Source of the DNA: Morinoia aosen | Taxonomy: Eukaryota; Arthropoda; Malacostraca; Amphipoda; Talitridae | Reading direction: 5' to 3' | Assembly (NCBI GenBank): GCA_030386875.1 | Contig: CM059578.1 | Span: forward strand, 26,273,009 to 26,337,008 | DNA length: 64,000 nt | Part shown: positions 1 through 11,605 of the stretch, in pieces | Layout: each line of letters opens with the position of its first letter | Numbering within the stretch: position 1 is the first letter of the stretch | The notes under the pieces: generated by a model | What the model was told of the DNA's origin: nothing | The model's input: only the letters and a program-made list of their open reading frames with translations | Databases searched by the model: none | Position numbers and translations under genes: made by a program

Positions 1-1497
1 GAATAGTAATTATTTTTCAAGAACGTAGAAAAGGTGTTGGTGAAACTCGAATAAAAATGCACATGTAATAAAATGTTTAAAAGTTATGGTTATATTTTAC
101 CAAGTTTTTCCGAGAAGCATCCATGGTACATTAGTCCAGAGATTGAATGACAATCGTGAACAGAATCACTTGAACGAGTACTGGACAAGAATTACCAGTA
201 TTTAGGTAAAAAAAATCCGCTTTCTTCTACAGCAGAACAGTTTGAGCGTATGAATGAGGGAAGCTATTTTCCCCAACCTAAGACTTTTGCCCTCCTTAGA
301 AACATCTACATTTCTTCTATGTAAGGAGAAAATGTATTACAAAATAAATTCAAATCGCTGCTGTTAGCTCAAAGCTCTAAACAGAAGCCGATCACCAGTA
401 AGTGCAATTCGTTCTTTTTTCAGTAATGCCGAAGTAATTGTTATGACACTCACGTGGTTGAACTTCCTTCAAATGGCCTGAACTTCAGCTAATTTTGAAT
501 GTTCTTTGCAACACTTTGAGAAGGGGCTGCAGAGTGATATTAGATAATTCAATTCAATTCCTAGGATGGCATAAAATATTATTCGAAATAATAAACGTTT
601 CGGTGAATTGATGGATATGAAATAAATTTTTTCATAGGTAACCATCGAAACTTTTTATAAGGTAGGGAATGAAGTACTTGATCAACGTATCTGTGATTCC
701 GGTTCCACTACTTTGCTGGTTTAAATAAGGTATTCAAATCCAAGATATTAGTATGATCGAATACATTCGGCCTAGTGTATATGAGTAGAGAATTATGTGA
801 AATTACTCGTAAGTACGCTCATTGCTTTCTTACTAGTGTTCAAGCAGTAAAAAATGAACGGTTAATGTTATTATAAATTTAATGAAATTATGCACGTTTT
901 TTACCAAACATTTTTTAATCCTATGTGTATGCTCATTAGAAATAATTTGAAATTACTCAAATCAAAACATTACGTGCACCATTTAGAACATCTGTCGCGA
1001 AGAACTGCTTGGCATGCATTTTTAACTGTTTCTCTCATTAAAATAAGACTTAAAACTACATGGGCCTGCTTCGACATCGATATTTTTTAAGAACATGTAG
1101 CGGCTTATTTAGAGAGAAAGAGGGCAGCAAAAAAAAAAGGCACCGAAAATAAAAAGTGTCATTAGGTAAGGGAACTCAAGACCAAGATTTCTTGAAGTGG
1201 TACTGAAGTATTCCCTTCCCACGGTTAGTTGGATTCAACTTACCGAAATAGAGGACATCGAGAAATCATTATGAGTGCTTTAACTTTCTTTCAGAAGAAG
1301 AAAAAAACTATATAACTCCTCCGTTTGTCAATCCCAATCACGTACTCGCTATTTTTTCTTGAACATCTTGAAAATATGGCAACTCGATTTTTTTCGCAGA
1401 GACATGCACCGGGTGCTGATTTTCGAATTATACAGTTCTCTTTCAATGAGGCCAACTTTTTTAGCTCTCTTCGGAAACAGTTCGTATCTCTTCATGC
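1..1497. other. Non-genic AT-rich sequence
   Basis: No reading frame with coding character, no tandem array and no terminal inverted repeats were seen here. The short ORFs are typical chance frames of AT-rich DNA. A short A-run lies near 1129-1138. Confidence 0.6.
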
Positions 1498-1795
1498 ACG
1501 TCATAGCCGTGTGGCTTTCGGACCCGCCTCCGTGCGGGCAAACCCTGGTTCGAGTCCCGGCGCTGGTGGCGATTGTCTCTGTTGGGCATAGGGGAAAAAT
1601 TCCAAGCACAATACCCCACTCTACCCAGGTGTCTGAAATGGGTACCGGTCTTGACCGGGGAAAAGTGTCATGGCGTCCTGGTGTTAGTTATTAGGCATTT
1701 GAAAATCCAATGTACAAGGTGATATGTATCAGGCTTGAATTGGAAATAAAGCATCCGTAGATGCCTTCATTATTATGATTATTATCATGGTAGTT
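1498..1795 (+). mobile_element. tRNA-derived SINE
   Basis: The head looks like a tRNA-derived Pol III promoter: an A-box-like TAGCCGTGTGG at 1504-1514 and a B box GGTTCGAGTCC at 1547-1557, about the usual spacing. Next comes a central block with the motif ACCCAGGTGTCTGAAATGGG at about 1624-1643. It resembles conserved central domains of widespread animal SINE superfamilies; from memory it is closest to the MetaSINE type, which I cannot confirm. The 3' end runs into a TTATTATGATTATTATCAT-type simple tail at about 1769-1788. Head, body and tail together make a SINE much more likely than a tRNA gene. Both ends are approximate because I did not find a clear target-site duplication. ORFs crossing it are chance frames. 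Confidence 0.72.
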
Positions 1796-1799
1796 TGTA

Positions 1800-3020
1800 A
1801 AAACTTGCAGATCCCACAGTTTGTAGCTATTACTATTCAATAGAATAGAAGATACTCTCAGTTTGAACCTCATTCTGTGGTTAATTTTTTTCCGAAATAA
1901 GGTAGAGCATAATTGGTGAACAGAGCTTTACTGCAAGGCAGTGTGGCAGAAAACATTTGCTTAAGCTCGGTATTTAAACTGGATAATTTTCAAAGATTTT
2001 GCACTTATTTTCTTGGAGGGTTAGGGTTGGTATGTCTGATGAATGGGACGGTAAAAGGAGCTACTGGTCGCGTACGTGATTCAACTGTATCCATCGCTGC
2101 ACAGAAACATGGTATTGAAATATTTAGGCTCAGTTTCCATTGCTAAAATGTTTTCACAGAAAAAGAGAAGGAACCATATAATCCGCACAAATGAAAACGG
2201 GAAATCTATGCACAAGGTGTGTTCCCACACAAGATCACCTTCGCATAAAACTAGCGAACAGCTACTCAGGAAGTAAAAGAAAGGGAAAAAAGATACAGTG
2301 GAAAAGGTATGAAAATAGAAAAAGAAAAAGTGGACGGATGACAAAGCCCCGGTCTATCTATAACTGAGGTAGGCTAACAGTGTACAGAAAAGTTGATGCG
2401 TAATTCGAAAGTTAACTCTAAACCATTTAACGAGCTACGTATTTCAGAAATTTCATGAGCTTCCTCTGCCAATTTCCAGCTTTGAACGCAATAATTGCAA
2501 ATTCTGCAGCTTTTGCGGTCATGTGGTTGAATTTCCATAACTGGTCGTGCTCATGCCTTATGTATCTGCTGCTGCCCGATGAATATACGCTCCACGCAAA
2601 TTTAAGTCATCAAGGGGAACGAACTACTGGCTTTGAAAATTGCTCCCAAATGAGGCATCGTTTAGTACACTCATAGGGATTACAGTGGGAGAACGAGCTG
2701 GTGCTCACGTTTCTCAGTAAGCTCAACATGCTACAAAACGAACGTGTCCCTAATTTAATGCTAAAATCTAAAATTCCAAAGCAAATAAATTGTTTAAATC
2801 AAATGCTCAGGAGCAAGCTCACTCGATACTTGCCTAGGCGAATTCCTTTAAAACACTATTTGAAAATATCCTCCTGACAGTATACGTAATAAATCAAGGT
2901 ATGTACGGGAACTACGATGAAATGCTGCTATGTTCCATGTAGGAGTCTATCGTCTTGTAACAACAACGAACGAACAAGAATGAAGAAAGCACCCGCTGAA
3001 AAACGCCTTCACCTTTGGAC
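1800..3020. other. Non-genic sequence
   Basis: No convincing coding region or array. An A-rich purine stretch lies at 2270-2345. The last part, up to about 3020, lies beyond the probable polyadenylation site of the minus-strand exon at 3230-3540. Confidence 0.5.
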
Positions 3021-3027
3021 GAGGGGT

Positions 3028-3033
3028 TTTATT
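3028..3033 (-). promoter_or_regulatory. Candidate polyadenylation signal AATAAA
   Basis: The plus strand reads TTTATT, which is AATAAA on the minus strand, about 200 bases downstream of the stop codon at 3230. That spacing suits a short 3' UTR for the candidate last exon. The hexamer is common in AT-rich DNA, so it is only supporting evidence. Confidence 0.4.
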
Positions 3034-3229
3034 GGAATGTAGCATCAGCTGTCATACTTTCTTGAAATTACTCTTCATCATCACAGGCACTCGCGCCCGC
3101 GGGCGAGCTGAGTTGAGCACATCCTAAAAGATGAATAATAAGGCATCTGCTTCCGGCCCTGGCACGCCCGATTGGTATGCATTAGCGGTGGTGGGGCTGG
3201 TAAATCAGTTGATATCAGCACGCTGGCTA

Positions 3230-3540
3230 TCATGGCCAGGGCATACCAAATGAGCTCATGCCCATCGGCCCATTAGTAGCGACGTTTCTTTTGGAACTCG
3301 AAGGGAAATGGTTTCCGAATGGTGGTGTAGCACTGCTTCGAATCGCGTCACATTCATGGTTTCGCTCGGCCTCAACACTTTGAATGCGGATGTTCGAATT
3401 GCACTCCGACACGGGCTCATAATCACATCGCAATGAAGGATTCCACACGTCATTGGATCCCGTGGAACTTGGCTTGGCGTTTGAATTGAGATAGCACGCT
3501 TCTTTGAACCTGTTGGCCATTTTTCGATGTGTCCACCCGT
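3230..3540 (-). CDS. Candidate 3'-terminal coding exon, function unknown
   Basis: An open frame runs from a possible acceptor (AG at 3542-3541, preceded by a pyrimidine-leaning tract and a CTAAC-like branch site about 45 bases upstream) to TGA at 3230. After the two bases completing a split codon it reads GWTHRKMANRFKEACYL and continues polar, rich in Asn, Ser and Pro, ending FGMPWP: 102 whole residues. The sequence is less AT-rich than its surroundings and an AATAAA lies about 200 bases downstream. An internal ATG at 3520 could be a start if this is a separate small gene. The entry phase (two bases completing a codon) matches the exit phase of the large exon ending at 31557, so it may be the last exon of that gene, 28 kb away. 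A second frame is also open over much of the exon, which weakens the call. No domain recognised; the RFKEAC segment is faintly like a receptor C-tail, but that is only an impression. Confidence 0.42.
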
Positions 3541-3545
3541 CTAAG

Positions 3546-3929
3546 TAATATCAAATGAAATATTCCTAGTTTAAAAACGCAAGTTAGCCTGGCATGAATT
3601 TTTCAAAATCAGAGGGACGGTGCGGCCAGTACTTTAATTTTTCTCTTAAATGAATATACTATTTAGCTTATAGACCCATATTTCTTCTACAATTTGTAAG
3701 TGAACATACATAAACTCATTCATAAAATTTCTGAAAAATTTTTAAGTTAAAGTCCAAAAGACACCATACGGTCATCATTCAAAAACCACTTCAATTTTTT
3801 TTGTTGAATTCGTTTCTTAATCAGTTTTTACCAGTTCTCAGCCACTGGATTTTCTTCCTTGTTCTGAAATGGGTGGAAATGTGATGTCAGCGACAACGTA
3901 ATAACGGTGTTTGTAATAACTGGAATATG
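3546..3929. other. Non-genic, probably intronic
   Basis: AT-rich sequence between the candidate exon at 3230-3540 and the LINE-tail copy. Nothing recognised. Confidence 0.4.
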
Positions 3930-4150
3930 TGATCAGGCTAGTGTGTAACCAGGTTATAAGTGAATTAGGTTAAACTTTATTACTATATACATCTGAGAAT
4001 AATGTTGATGATAGGATGCCCTAGAAGTTACTGAACATATTCGGGCCCACAGGTAGGTATACTCAAATGTCTTCATTGTGTTATGTAGACTCAAGGAAAA
4101 ATCTACTGTTGTATCGCCTGTGGTTAATAAATTGCTTAAATTGTTTACGA
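3930..4150 (+). mobile_element. Solo LINE 3' tail (copy 1)
   Basis: This stretch aligns along its length with the 3' UTR of the LINE at 52498-54277 and with the copy at 30453-30660. Shared blocks include GAATTAGGTTAAAC, GATGCCCTAGAAGT and ATTCGGGCCCACAGGTA, and the end is the same TTTAAATTGTTT-type tail. Similarity starts at TGATCAG, the same point as in the other solo copy. It contains no coding sequence. It is either a heavily 5'-truncated LINE insertion or a small non-autonomous element using the LINE tail. Confidence 0.75.
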
Positions 4151-4714
4151 GTGCGAAGTTCACGCGTTAAAGAGGTAATGTAAGAACAGAAAAAGACTTA
4201 TATAACCAATTACAACGAGCAATGTGGCTAAAAGGATTCATTTCGTCTTTCGTTTTTTTATCCGTCAATATAGAGCCGGTGCAGCTAATGTCGCTTGCAT
4301 CACTGATGCCGTACCTGCTTAGTGAAAATTAGCTGTTAGTTTCCATTTAAGTCATAGATGTTTACAGTTTAGTTTGAGACGCTTTTAAAAACCACATTTC
4401 TGTCATGAGAAAATGGGATAATGTTTTTGAACAAACCGAAAGTTCAATGCCAAATGACATGGTAGGTTTGAAAAAATGTTATTTTTTATGACATAAAAAT
4501 AGCGTACAAGTTCTCTATAGCAGAAATTGTATACTATTCTACAGCTTTCTATAGCAGGAAAATGATTTTCAAAGTTGCGTCAAAGTTGAAATGTTGCAAA
4601 GCGCCAAAATTTTGCGGCTGTTGGCGTTCTTGAAGAAAATCACCAAGCGCACACGCAAGAAATTCTAGAAGAACAATCAATGATTGAAGATGCTTTATTC
4701 CAATCATGTAACAA
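4151..4714. other. Non-genic sequence
   Basis: AT-rich sequence with no recognised gene, array or terminal repeats. Confidence 0.5.
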
Positions 4715-5045
4715 TCACGATATAACAATCAAATCACGATTGATATACCAATCCAATCAAGCCTGATATACCAATCCAATCAAGCCTGATATACCAATCC
4801 AATCAAGCCTGATATACCAATCCAATCAAGCCTGATATACCAATTCAATCAAATCTTATATACCAATCCAATGAAGCCTGATATACCAATCCAATCAAGC
4901 CTGATATACCAATCCAATCAAGCCTGATATACCCATCCAATCAAGCATGATATACCAATCCAATCAAGCCTGATAAACCAACCCAATCAAGCCTGATATA
5001 CCAATCCAATCAAGCGTGATATAACTATCCAATCAAGCCTGATAT
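4715..5045 (+). repeat. 23-base minisatellite, about 14 copies
   Basis: Tandem units built around GATATACCAATCCAATCAAG with CCT completing the 23-base period. The first two copies are degenerate, the middle is nearly uniform, and scattered substitutions appear towards the end. The unit length is not divisible by three, so no long ORF results. Confidence 0.95.
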
Positions 5046-6354
5046 CATCTTGTATCCAGAATCCAGAAATCGACACATCCGAGCTGAGGGAGACAGAGTG
5101 AGGACACGAAAGAGTGTCGCCGTCTCTTCTTCAGGAATTATTCAGAAAATTGCAGTGAGCTTTGAGTTCATGATGCAGGCGCAGGTAAAGCGGTATTTGA
5201 GCTCAAGAAACCGCTCAAGTTACCTCACATTTGGGCTCGCTTGCCCCCCGTGGCCCTAATACCCTGCAATCCAAGTCACTTGCAACGCTTTCGGACAAAG
5301 CGCAAGTCGCTGATTTATCGCCTGAAATATGACAGACATTAGCAGGCCGTGTTCGTATCCCATTCTTCTTGGCTTCCATTGTGTGGTCTGACGCAAGCTT
5401 TTGCGCCACCTGAAACATGGCTGGCGAACGAACAAATATCAAAGAAGACGCACTCGCTTTTTGTGACAAATAAAAGAAACCGTGAAGAAAAACTTCTCAG
5501 GAAAATCCTATTATTGCTGGATATCGTGCTCGCTGTACAGTGTCGCCATTGGAGTTGCAAGAGAGGAGTGTAACGAGTTTTTGCAGCGACATGTCGAAAG
5601 GAATTAGATGAAAATAACCTTGCGATGGATGACCTTCAACTGTTTGACCTAACGTACAAAATCTCTTGTACTTTTTTATACGTGCGTAACATCAGATTAT
5701 TCGTGAGAAAATCTTCGAGATGACACAATTTACAAAATCTATCGTCCCTCAAAACTCTCAATCTTCGAACCTAATATTTAGGGAAACGATGATCAATGTT
5801 CACTAAAAACTTTCTTAGTTATTAAATCTGATGCAGAACGTTATGACACTCTCAAGTAAGTCGCTGCTTCATGGAACCCTTGGCGTGGGAAACGTAAAAT
5901 TAGGCAATAGACAACGACGTAATTTAAAAAGTATGTCTTTAACTCAAGTCACGTTATCTCTCACGGTGAGTTAGGAAGATCATCTAAATTTTGAGCCCTG
6001 CGTAAGATTTTTGAGTTTCTGTTGTGTCTCTCAAGATTTTGCGTTGAGTGATGCAGGCCTTAAAATCCGAAGATTTGGTAGCGGCATTCTCCGTACGCCT
6101 CCGTAATTGGATAATTAATCCGATGACGGGCATTTTAATAGTCTTGGTTGACTGATAATTATATAAAAATTATGCAGGCCGCGAGACGCAGTCAGTTCAT
6201 CAGCACAAAATACTAAGTTAGAAAATTACATACATACATATAGCGGGCTTATCCTCCCTATGGGAGGGTAGCCGACAGCAGGCCACAAGAACTCACCATT
6301 TTTAGGAGGTCTTGCGGGGGGCGCAGAATTTCACCTCTCGCCGCGGTATGCTAC
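5046..6354. other. Non-genic; balanced-composition block at 5050-5580
   Basis: From 5050 to about 5580 the base composition is more balanced than the surroundings and short open frames exist on both strands (plus frame 5050-5259; minus frames 5215-5469 and 5339-5560). None has a recognisable domain, and I could not set splice sites with confidence, though CAG|GTAAAG near 5180 resembles a donor. From 6230 to 6345 a GC-rich segment has a short hairpin (CCTCC/GGAGG) after a TACA microsatellite; it may be a transposon fragment. Nothing else seen. Confidence 0.35.
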
Positions 6355-6475
6355 ATAAATATTAACTGCATGAATTTTCGAAAGAGAACATTTGAATAAA
6401 TATTAACTGCATGAATTTTCGGAGGAGAACATTTAGATAAATATTAACTGCAGAATTTTCGACGGAGAACATTAA
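6355..6475 (+). repeat. About 41-base direct repeat, 3 copies
   Basis: Three successive copies, each starting ATAAATATTAACTGCATGAA and containing GAGAACATT near the end. The third copy lost two bases in the middle. A small young tandem expansion. Confidence 0.85.
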
Positions 6476-6616
6476 AATTTATCTGGAGCTACCAACGTAG
6501 AATGCGTGTAAGGGTATATGATGTACACTTTTGTTTCTTCTCTAACATTGAATGCAAATCGGTCTCATTGCCAGACCGGGCTTTTCTTTGGCCAAAATTT
6601 TCCAACAAAGGTTCCC

Positions 6617-6680
6617 TTAACACGTTCCCCGCGTACTGGGCCATATGTGTCCCAATAGGTAAATTGCTCGTTCACGTACC
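6617..6680 (+). mobile_element. 5' end of TTAA-type MITE (family 2)
   Basis: TTAA at 6617-6620 is followed by CACGTTCCCCGCGTACTGGG and then a block that matches the left end of the element at 19062-19326 for about 60 bases, including TTCACGTACC. No matching right end was found; the sequence runs into the ~46-base array at 6680, so this copy is truncated or was invaded by the array. TTAA plus CACGTT suggests a piggyBac-like origin. Confidence 0.5.
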
Positions 6681-7065
6681 ACACGTTGATAAACCCAGTA
6701 TATTAAATATGTGTAACACACCTTATCACATGTTGATAAACATGTGATAAACCCAGTATATTAAAGATGTCTAGCATACCTTACCACATGTTGATAAACC
6801 CAGTATATTAAAGATGTGTATCACACCTTACAACATGTTGGTAAGCCAAGTATATTAAAGATGTGTAGCATACCTTACCATATATTGATAAGCCCAGTAT
6901 ATTAAAGATGTGTAGCACACCTTACTACATGTTGATAAACCCAGTATATTAAAGATATGTAGCACACCTTACCACTTGTTGATAAGCCCAGTATATTAAA
7001 GATATGTAGCACACCTTACCACATGTTAAAAACCCACTTTATTAAGATATGTTGCATGTTGATAT
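6680..7065 (+). repeat. About 46-base minisatellite, 8 copies
   Basis: Eight units marked by CCCAGTATATTAAAGATGTG, TAGCACACCTTACCAC and TGTTGATAA. The first unit contains an extra ACATGTGATAAA segment and the last decays. It lies immediately after a family-2 MITE end. Confidence 0.92.
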
Positions 7066-8195
7066 AAATCATTCCAACTCGAGTAGAGTAAACTCTGTCC
7101 CTAACTTTATTTTCACATTTTTTCCACATCACCGTTCTAAAGCACCTTTTTCATTCTTCCTTGAGTCTATGCTCATCAAATTTACGAATCTCGAGCAAAT
7201 ATTTTTCCAATAAATGAGTTGATGAACTTATTTCAACCTCGATCGCGACATCTTCCTTGCCGGAATCCCAATGAATATCACGTACATTATTTTTTTACGA
7301 GGCTACGAGGCGTTGAAATTTTAGAGTCCTGGGAAAATGGAACAAACTATACTGCGTGTATACAGCAGCTATAAATTAAACCACGTAGTAAGTTTCTAAT
7401 ATTGTCCAATGCTAATTACAATTCTTCTTCATTATCTGAGTTAGATTGCATTGGAATATTGAACCAACACTGGTTCAATATTAGCAAAATATAGGCGTAT
7501 AGGTTTTTAAATTACAACGACTAAAATACTTGACTCAAAAATAAGTAAGTCGTTATGCAATCTCTATCAGTCTCCTACAAAAGGAACCAAAAATTTGTGT
7601 CCAGTGTTAATTTTTCCACCCAATCATCCCTTGTTTATTGCATGAGTAGAATCAGAAGCAGGTCATTTATTATTGCTTCTTCGGTGGCAAAAAGGTTTCC
7701 AATTCCTGCTTTACATTAACTTCAAGTTAGTTTTAAAGCCATCCATTAATTAAACAAATTTCTTGTCCCCAATATTATACCACTGGCAACTGAACTCATC
7801 CATTGCAAAAAATTTTCGTATCTTCTCTCCCAAAAAAATTTCCTTTTCAGCATTCCACGAAGTTATACGAAAAAAACATCGTATCCGTACATTCCCTACG
7901 AATCTACAACAATATTCATGCCTCATAAATCGACAATTTTCTCATCGTCAAATAAAACGCATCCTCTCATACCTTTGCAACTAATATGCACAACGCCGTT
8001 AATTATTAATTCAGTTCAATTTCATTATGAAACATCAAAGCTACATTCGCATCGCTCGTCCACGCAGCACTCGATTTAAAAGGCAAGATTATATTTCATT
8101 CCCTGCCACACGACTCCATCCAAGAGTTGCGCCAAGTGATTACTATTAACGACACTCACGTGAATTCGACCGTCGTTCAATACTGTAAACAAATT
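7066..8195. other. Non-genic sequence with one strong hairpin
   Basis: AT-rich with no recognised gene. At 7455-7482 there is a perfect inverted repeat with arms AATATTGAACC and GGTTCAATATT around a six-base loop. The ORF at 7763-7984 has no recognisable features. Confidence 0.5.
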
Positions 8196-8665
8196 ATGCT
8201 AATGTGAACATGAATTCGAGCTTACAAGGCGAACATGGATTCGAACATTCAATACAAACAAATATCGCTGATTCAAATGGGCAGACCATACAATAAACAA
8301 ATAACGTAGTACGAACATGAATTCTATTATTCAATTTACAAATTACGCTAATGCGAACATGGATTCGAGCATTCAATAAACAAATCATGCTAATGCGAAT
8401 GTGGATTCGAGCATTCAATATACAAATCCTACTAATGCAAACATGGATTCGAGCATTTATTAAATAAATCACGCTTATACAAACACGAATTCGAGCACAA
8501 TTAACAAATCCCTTTAATACAAACACGAATTCAAGCATTCAATTAACAAATCACTCTAAGACAAGCACGAATTCAAGCATTCAATTAACAAATCACTCCA
8601 AGACAAGCACTAATTCGAGCATTCAATATACAAATCTCCCTAATGCAAATGGGCAGAGCACCACC
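8196..8665 (+). repeat. Degenerate ~42-base minisatellite, about 11 copies
   Basis: Units carry ATTCGAGCATTCAATA, then ACAAATC and a variable ACGCTAATGCGAACATGG part. Divergence is higher than in other arrays, suggesting an older array. AAATGGGCAGA occurs inside near 8275 and again at the right edge near 8646. A 114-codon minus-strand frame across it only reflects the repeat. Confidence 0.88.
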
Positions 8666-8894
8666 ATATTTTGGCAATTTACCGACACATCAAAGTCTTC
8701 GCTCACACCGCGCTAAGATCGACAACATTTCTCCCAAAACACCTCGGTCGCCCGTCTATGTTTAGCCCGACAGTAACGGCGGGCGTGTGATAATAAGCCG
8801 CATTCCTGGGCGAGGCTGCGTAGAATGCGCAGCTTTATATTTGGACGCTGGCGAACGCAGATGCAAAAGCGAGAGCCGCGTTAGTAGTGGTAAC

Positions 8895-9290
8895 AGCTGT
8901 AACAACAACAGCCGCACACCTGTAACAACAGCGGCAACAGCAGCTGCCGCACACCTGCAACAACAACGGCAGATCTACCAGCTGTAACAACAGCAGCAGC
9001 ACACCTGTAACAACAGCGGTAGTTCTACCAGCTGTAACAATCGCTGCGGATGTGAAAGTAAAAGTTGTAGCGCTGGCAACGGTAAAAAGAAAAGCAATAG
9101 TGGCTATAATGGTCGCAGCGATAACGAGGGCAGTAACATAGCTATATAATGATGGTGGGTGAAGTTATAGCCACTATAACAGCATCGCAACAATGACTTC
9201 TATAAAGGCTCTAACTACAACGGAGGAGGAAACAGCGATAACGAAAAGGGGAGTTTTAACAGCTGCAGCAACAACTGCGGTAACTGTTGG
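8895..9290 (+). repeat. CAA/CAG-rich trinucleotide-type repeat
   Basis: Runs of GTAACAACAGC, GCAACAGCAGC and CACACCTG repeat irregularly, with a partly ordered ~55-base superunit containing TCTACCAGCTGTAACAAC twice. A plus frame through part of it would encode Thr/Ala/Gln-rich sequence, but it lacks splice or start evidence. I treat it as a simple-sequence-derived repeat. Confidence 0.7.
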
Positions 9291-9678
9291 TGACAATTTT
9301 TTTCTCTCTCTACTGTCCCGAACTTTTATAATTTAAGTTTTTCTCCAACAAATTCTTGTTTTCTACCTTCATCTCCATTTTAGCATTAATAATTGTTAAA
9401 AAACGCATACTCGTTATTAAATCCCCTAAGAGGACTTGATATTAACGATTTATAGCGAAATTGAACAAGTCTTTCATCGAACAAGTATATTAATCAAACA
9501 AGATGTAAGTAAGACAAACCCATGAAGAGAGTACGACCCAAAACAAAACGGTGGACTCAACTCTAAATAAAGCAAATACAAATAAAAATTCTAAGCAAAC
9601 TCTGCTCGTATAAAGAATTTGGGTAGAAAATTTAAGAAACAGAGCACAAAAAATTGTGAGCACGAAGAACATGTCGTT
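9291..9678. other. Non-genic sequence
   Basis: AT-rich; nothing recognised before the MITE starting at 9683. Confidence 0.5.
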
Positions 9679-9682
9679 TCAA

Positions 9683-9904
9683 CACGCTGACTGCGATGGG
9701 TTAAACTGAAGTTCATTATTCAACTCAAATTTAAATTGAAAAGTTTTTAGAAATTTTATAAATACCAAACATTAACTGCGTCCATTAAATGCCGTTACTT
9801 TTAAAAGATTGTTAAAACTTTTTCAAACGACCCATCGATGGGTGGTTTCGCAGCAGGAAAAACTTAAGCCGGACCCACTGATGGGTAGTGTCGCAGTCAG
9901 CGTT
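9683..9904 (+). mobile_element. TTAA-type MITE, family 1 (piggyBac-like)
   Basis: The left end reads CACGCTGACTGCGATGGG, followed by the family body (TTAAACTGAAGTTCA, then TTCAACTCAAATTTAAATTG, then AAACATTAACTG). The right end is the inverse, TCGCAGTCAGCG, so the 13-base ACGCTGACTGCGA is an exact terminal inverted repeat. TTAA follows at 9905-9908; the left flank is TCAA, one change from TTAA. About 222 bases, non-coding. A GGTGGG-type inner block occurs twice near the right end. Confidence 0.75.
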
Positions 9905-9908
9905 TTAA

Positions 9909-10994
9909 ACACCTGCTATAGCCTACCATCACTTCAACGTCACAACGCCCTCGGTACGGAGGTACCATCTCCATGATGGTGTTACCATGTTCAACATTAC
10001 CATCTCCATGATGTCCTGGTGCAATCGTCCGCTTGGTTCATCGATAACATCTCCGAGATTTTCAAGAAAACGATCAAGGTGACCCAAAAAGAAAGAAATT
10101 TTGACCAAAAGGAATTAATTTTTGATGCTCAGTAGAGCGTCACGACGCTCACGTGAAATTTCGATGCTCATTTGGAATTTCGATGCTCAATGGAATCATA
10201 TGAGCATTAGTATCTTCAAAAGATTCTTGCGAGTGGGTAATAGCGTCTGGAAAGTTTTTATTCAGGTATTTCCCGAAGAAATTTTGTACTTTTGGCACAA
10301 GTGCTTTGATAAACGAGCGTTTATCAGTTGTTTGGTAATACCTTTTAAATACATGGCTCTAAAATAGCATCCGTGTACGTGATTATTAGGCTCTCACCGC
10401 ACCATTGGTGCGGCCAATTTCGTACATTTCCTTGTACCTTTCGTCCACGGTCGCAGTCGTTCTTTAGTTCATGTGCAGACCCTGCAAGGAGCCCAATATT
10501 TACCGTGGTCACCCAAATTAACCTAGAAGTATGCCATACACGCTCTTTCAACATAATGTAGAATGTTTTTTTCGAATTACTGGTAATGTGTTTTCTCCAT
10601 AAACATATCAAAGTGCATTTGAAGAATTAGTTCAACATCTTCTTCACGGAAACATTTCATTTGCGCTTCTCATTGTTCACTTCAAATTTAGAGCAGATCT
10701 TAAAAGAGCAGAGAAATCATAATTATGATAGGGTAAAGTACTCTCTGAAGCGGACGTTCGTAAATACGCAGAAGCTATACGGATGTTCTGTGACTTAAAA
10801 TCCAAATCTCGTAAGTCAAAATGAAAGTTATTTTTCGAATTGGGAAATCGACGCCGTCCATCTTTGTTGTTTATTTTTTAAGCATCAATTACTTTGTAGA
10901 TTAGTGTGATAAGAGCTGTACCAATTCTAGCGACAATTTCATCAGCAGTGCAATATATACTAGTAGTGCTATTAACTAACATTTAAATCCATGA
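9909..10994. other. Non-genic sequence
   Basis: Short local repeats occur at 9965-10010 (ACCATCTCCATGATG twice) and 10140-10195 (AATTTCGATGCTCA twice). At 10397-10413 there is a short perfect hairpin (CCGCACC, loop ATT, GGTGCGG). No gene recognised. Confidence 0.5.
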
Positions 10995-11275
10995 TAGCTC
11001 AATAGCGACATCCCTGCAGCACCAACAGCAGTAGCAGCCCGAGCAACAGTACCAAAACAGGCCACATCACAAACAACACCAGCAGCACTAATAGCTGAAG
11101 CAGCTCCAGCAGCACAAACATTCTGTGCACCAGCACCACCAACAAGCCAGGCTGCTCAGCATCTTGAGTAACACTAGCAGCACCATCAGCTCCAGCATCA
11201 CTTTCACACCAAAAAGTAACACTAATAACACTAGCAGCACCATCAGCTCCAGCATCAACACCATCATCACCGAAT
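10995..11275 (+). repeat. CAG/CAC-rich degenerate trinucleotide repeat
   Basis: Irregular CAGCACCA, GCAGCAC and CAGCTCCAGCATCA segments. A longer block containing ACACTAGCAGCACCATCAGC occurs twice (about 11165 and 11225). The minus frame is Leu/Val-rich because of the repeat and is not considered a gene. Confidence 0.75.
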
Positions 11276-11519
11276 GATGGGATAGGTTATATGACTTTAA
11301 GCAACTCATACAAGAAACTATTTTTTTCATCTCTTCGTTATTACAGTCAAGTTGGAAAAATTGATTCCAGTTTCTCAGCCCAAGTTAGCAAATGAGTGAG
11401 TTAAGAACAAACTCAATGGGGGCTAAAAATTCTGCTTTTACCTCTCCCATCCGTCTTCTTCGTTTGCTATAGGTGATTCTATCAAATCACCAGAAGAGCT
11501 GCACATATTCAGGTGAAAA

Positions 11520-11605
11520 TACCGCGGGTGCTAGACTGGAATCGGACCAGGGTTGTTTACGTTCAAAGTGGGGTGCTTAATCCTAGCGTCTCGTAGAACA
11601 CAAAG
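11520..11605 (-). mobile_element. tRNA-like head of a second SINE
   Basis: On the minus strand a B-box-like GGTCCGATTCC (plus 11538-11548) is preceded at tRNA-like spacing by GGATTAAGCACC (plus about 11570-11582), a layout typical of tRNA-derived SINE heads. The body downstream on the minus strand is not recognisable as the family at 1498-1795. It could be an old SINE head or a decayed tRNA pseudogene. Confidence 0.4.

Noticed and set aside
1504-1575. Functional tRNA gene
   Set aside because: A and B boxes are present, but no full cloverleaf is evident and a SINE body and tail follow directly.
8194-8538. 114-codon minus-strand gene
   Set aside because: Lies entirely in a degenerate ~42-base tandem array and its residues repeat with that period.
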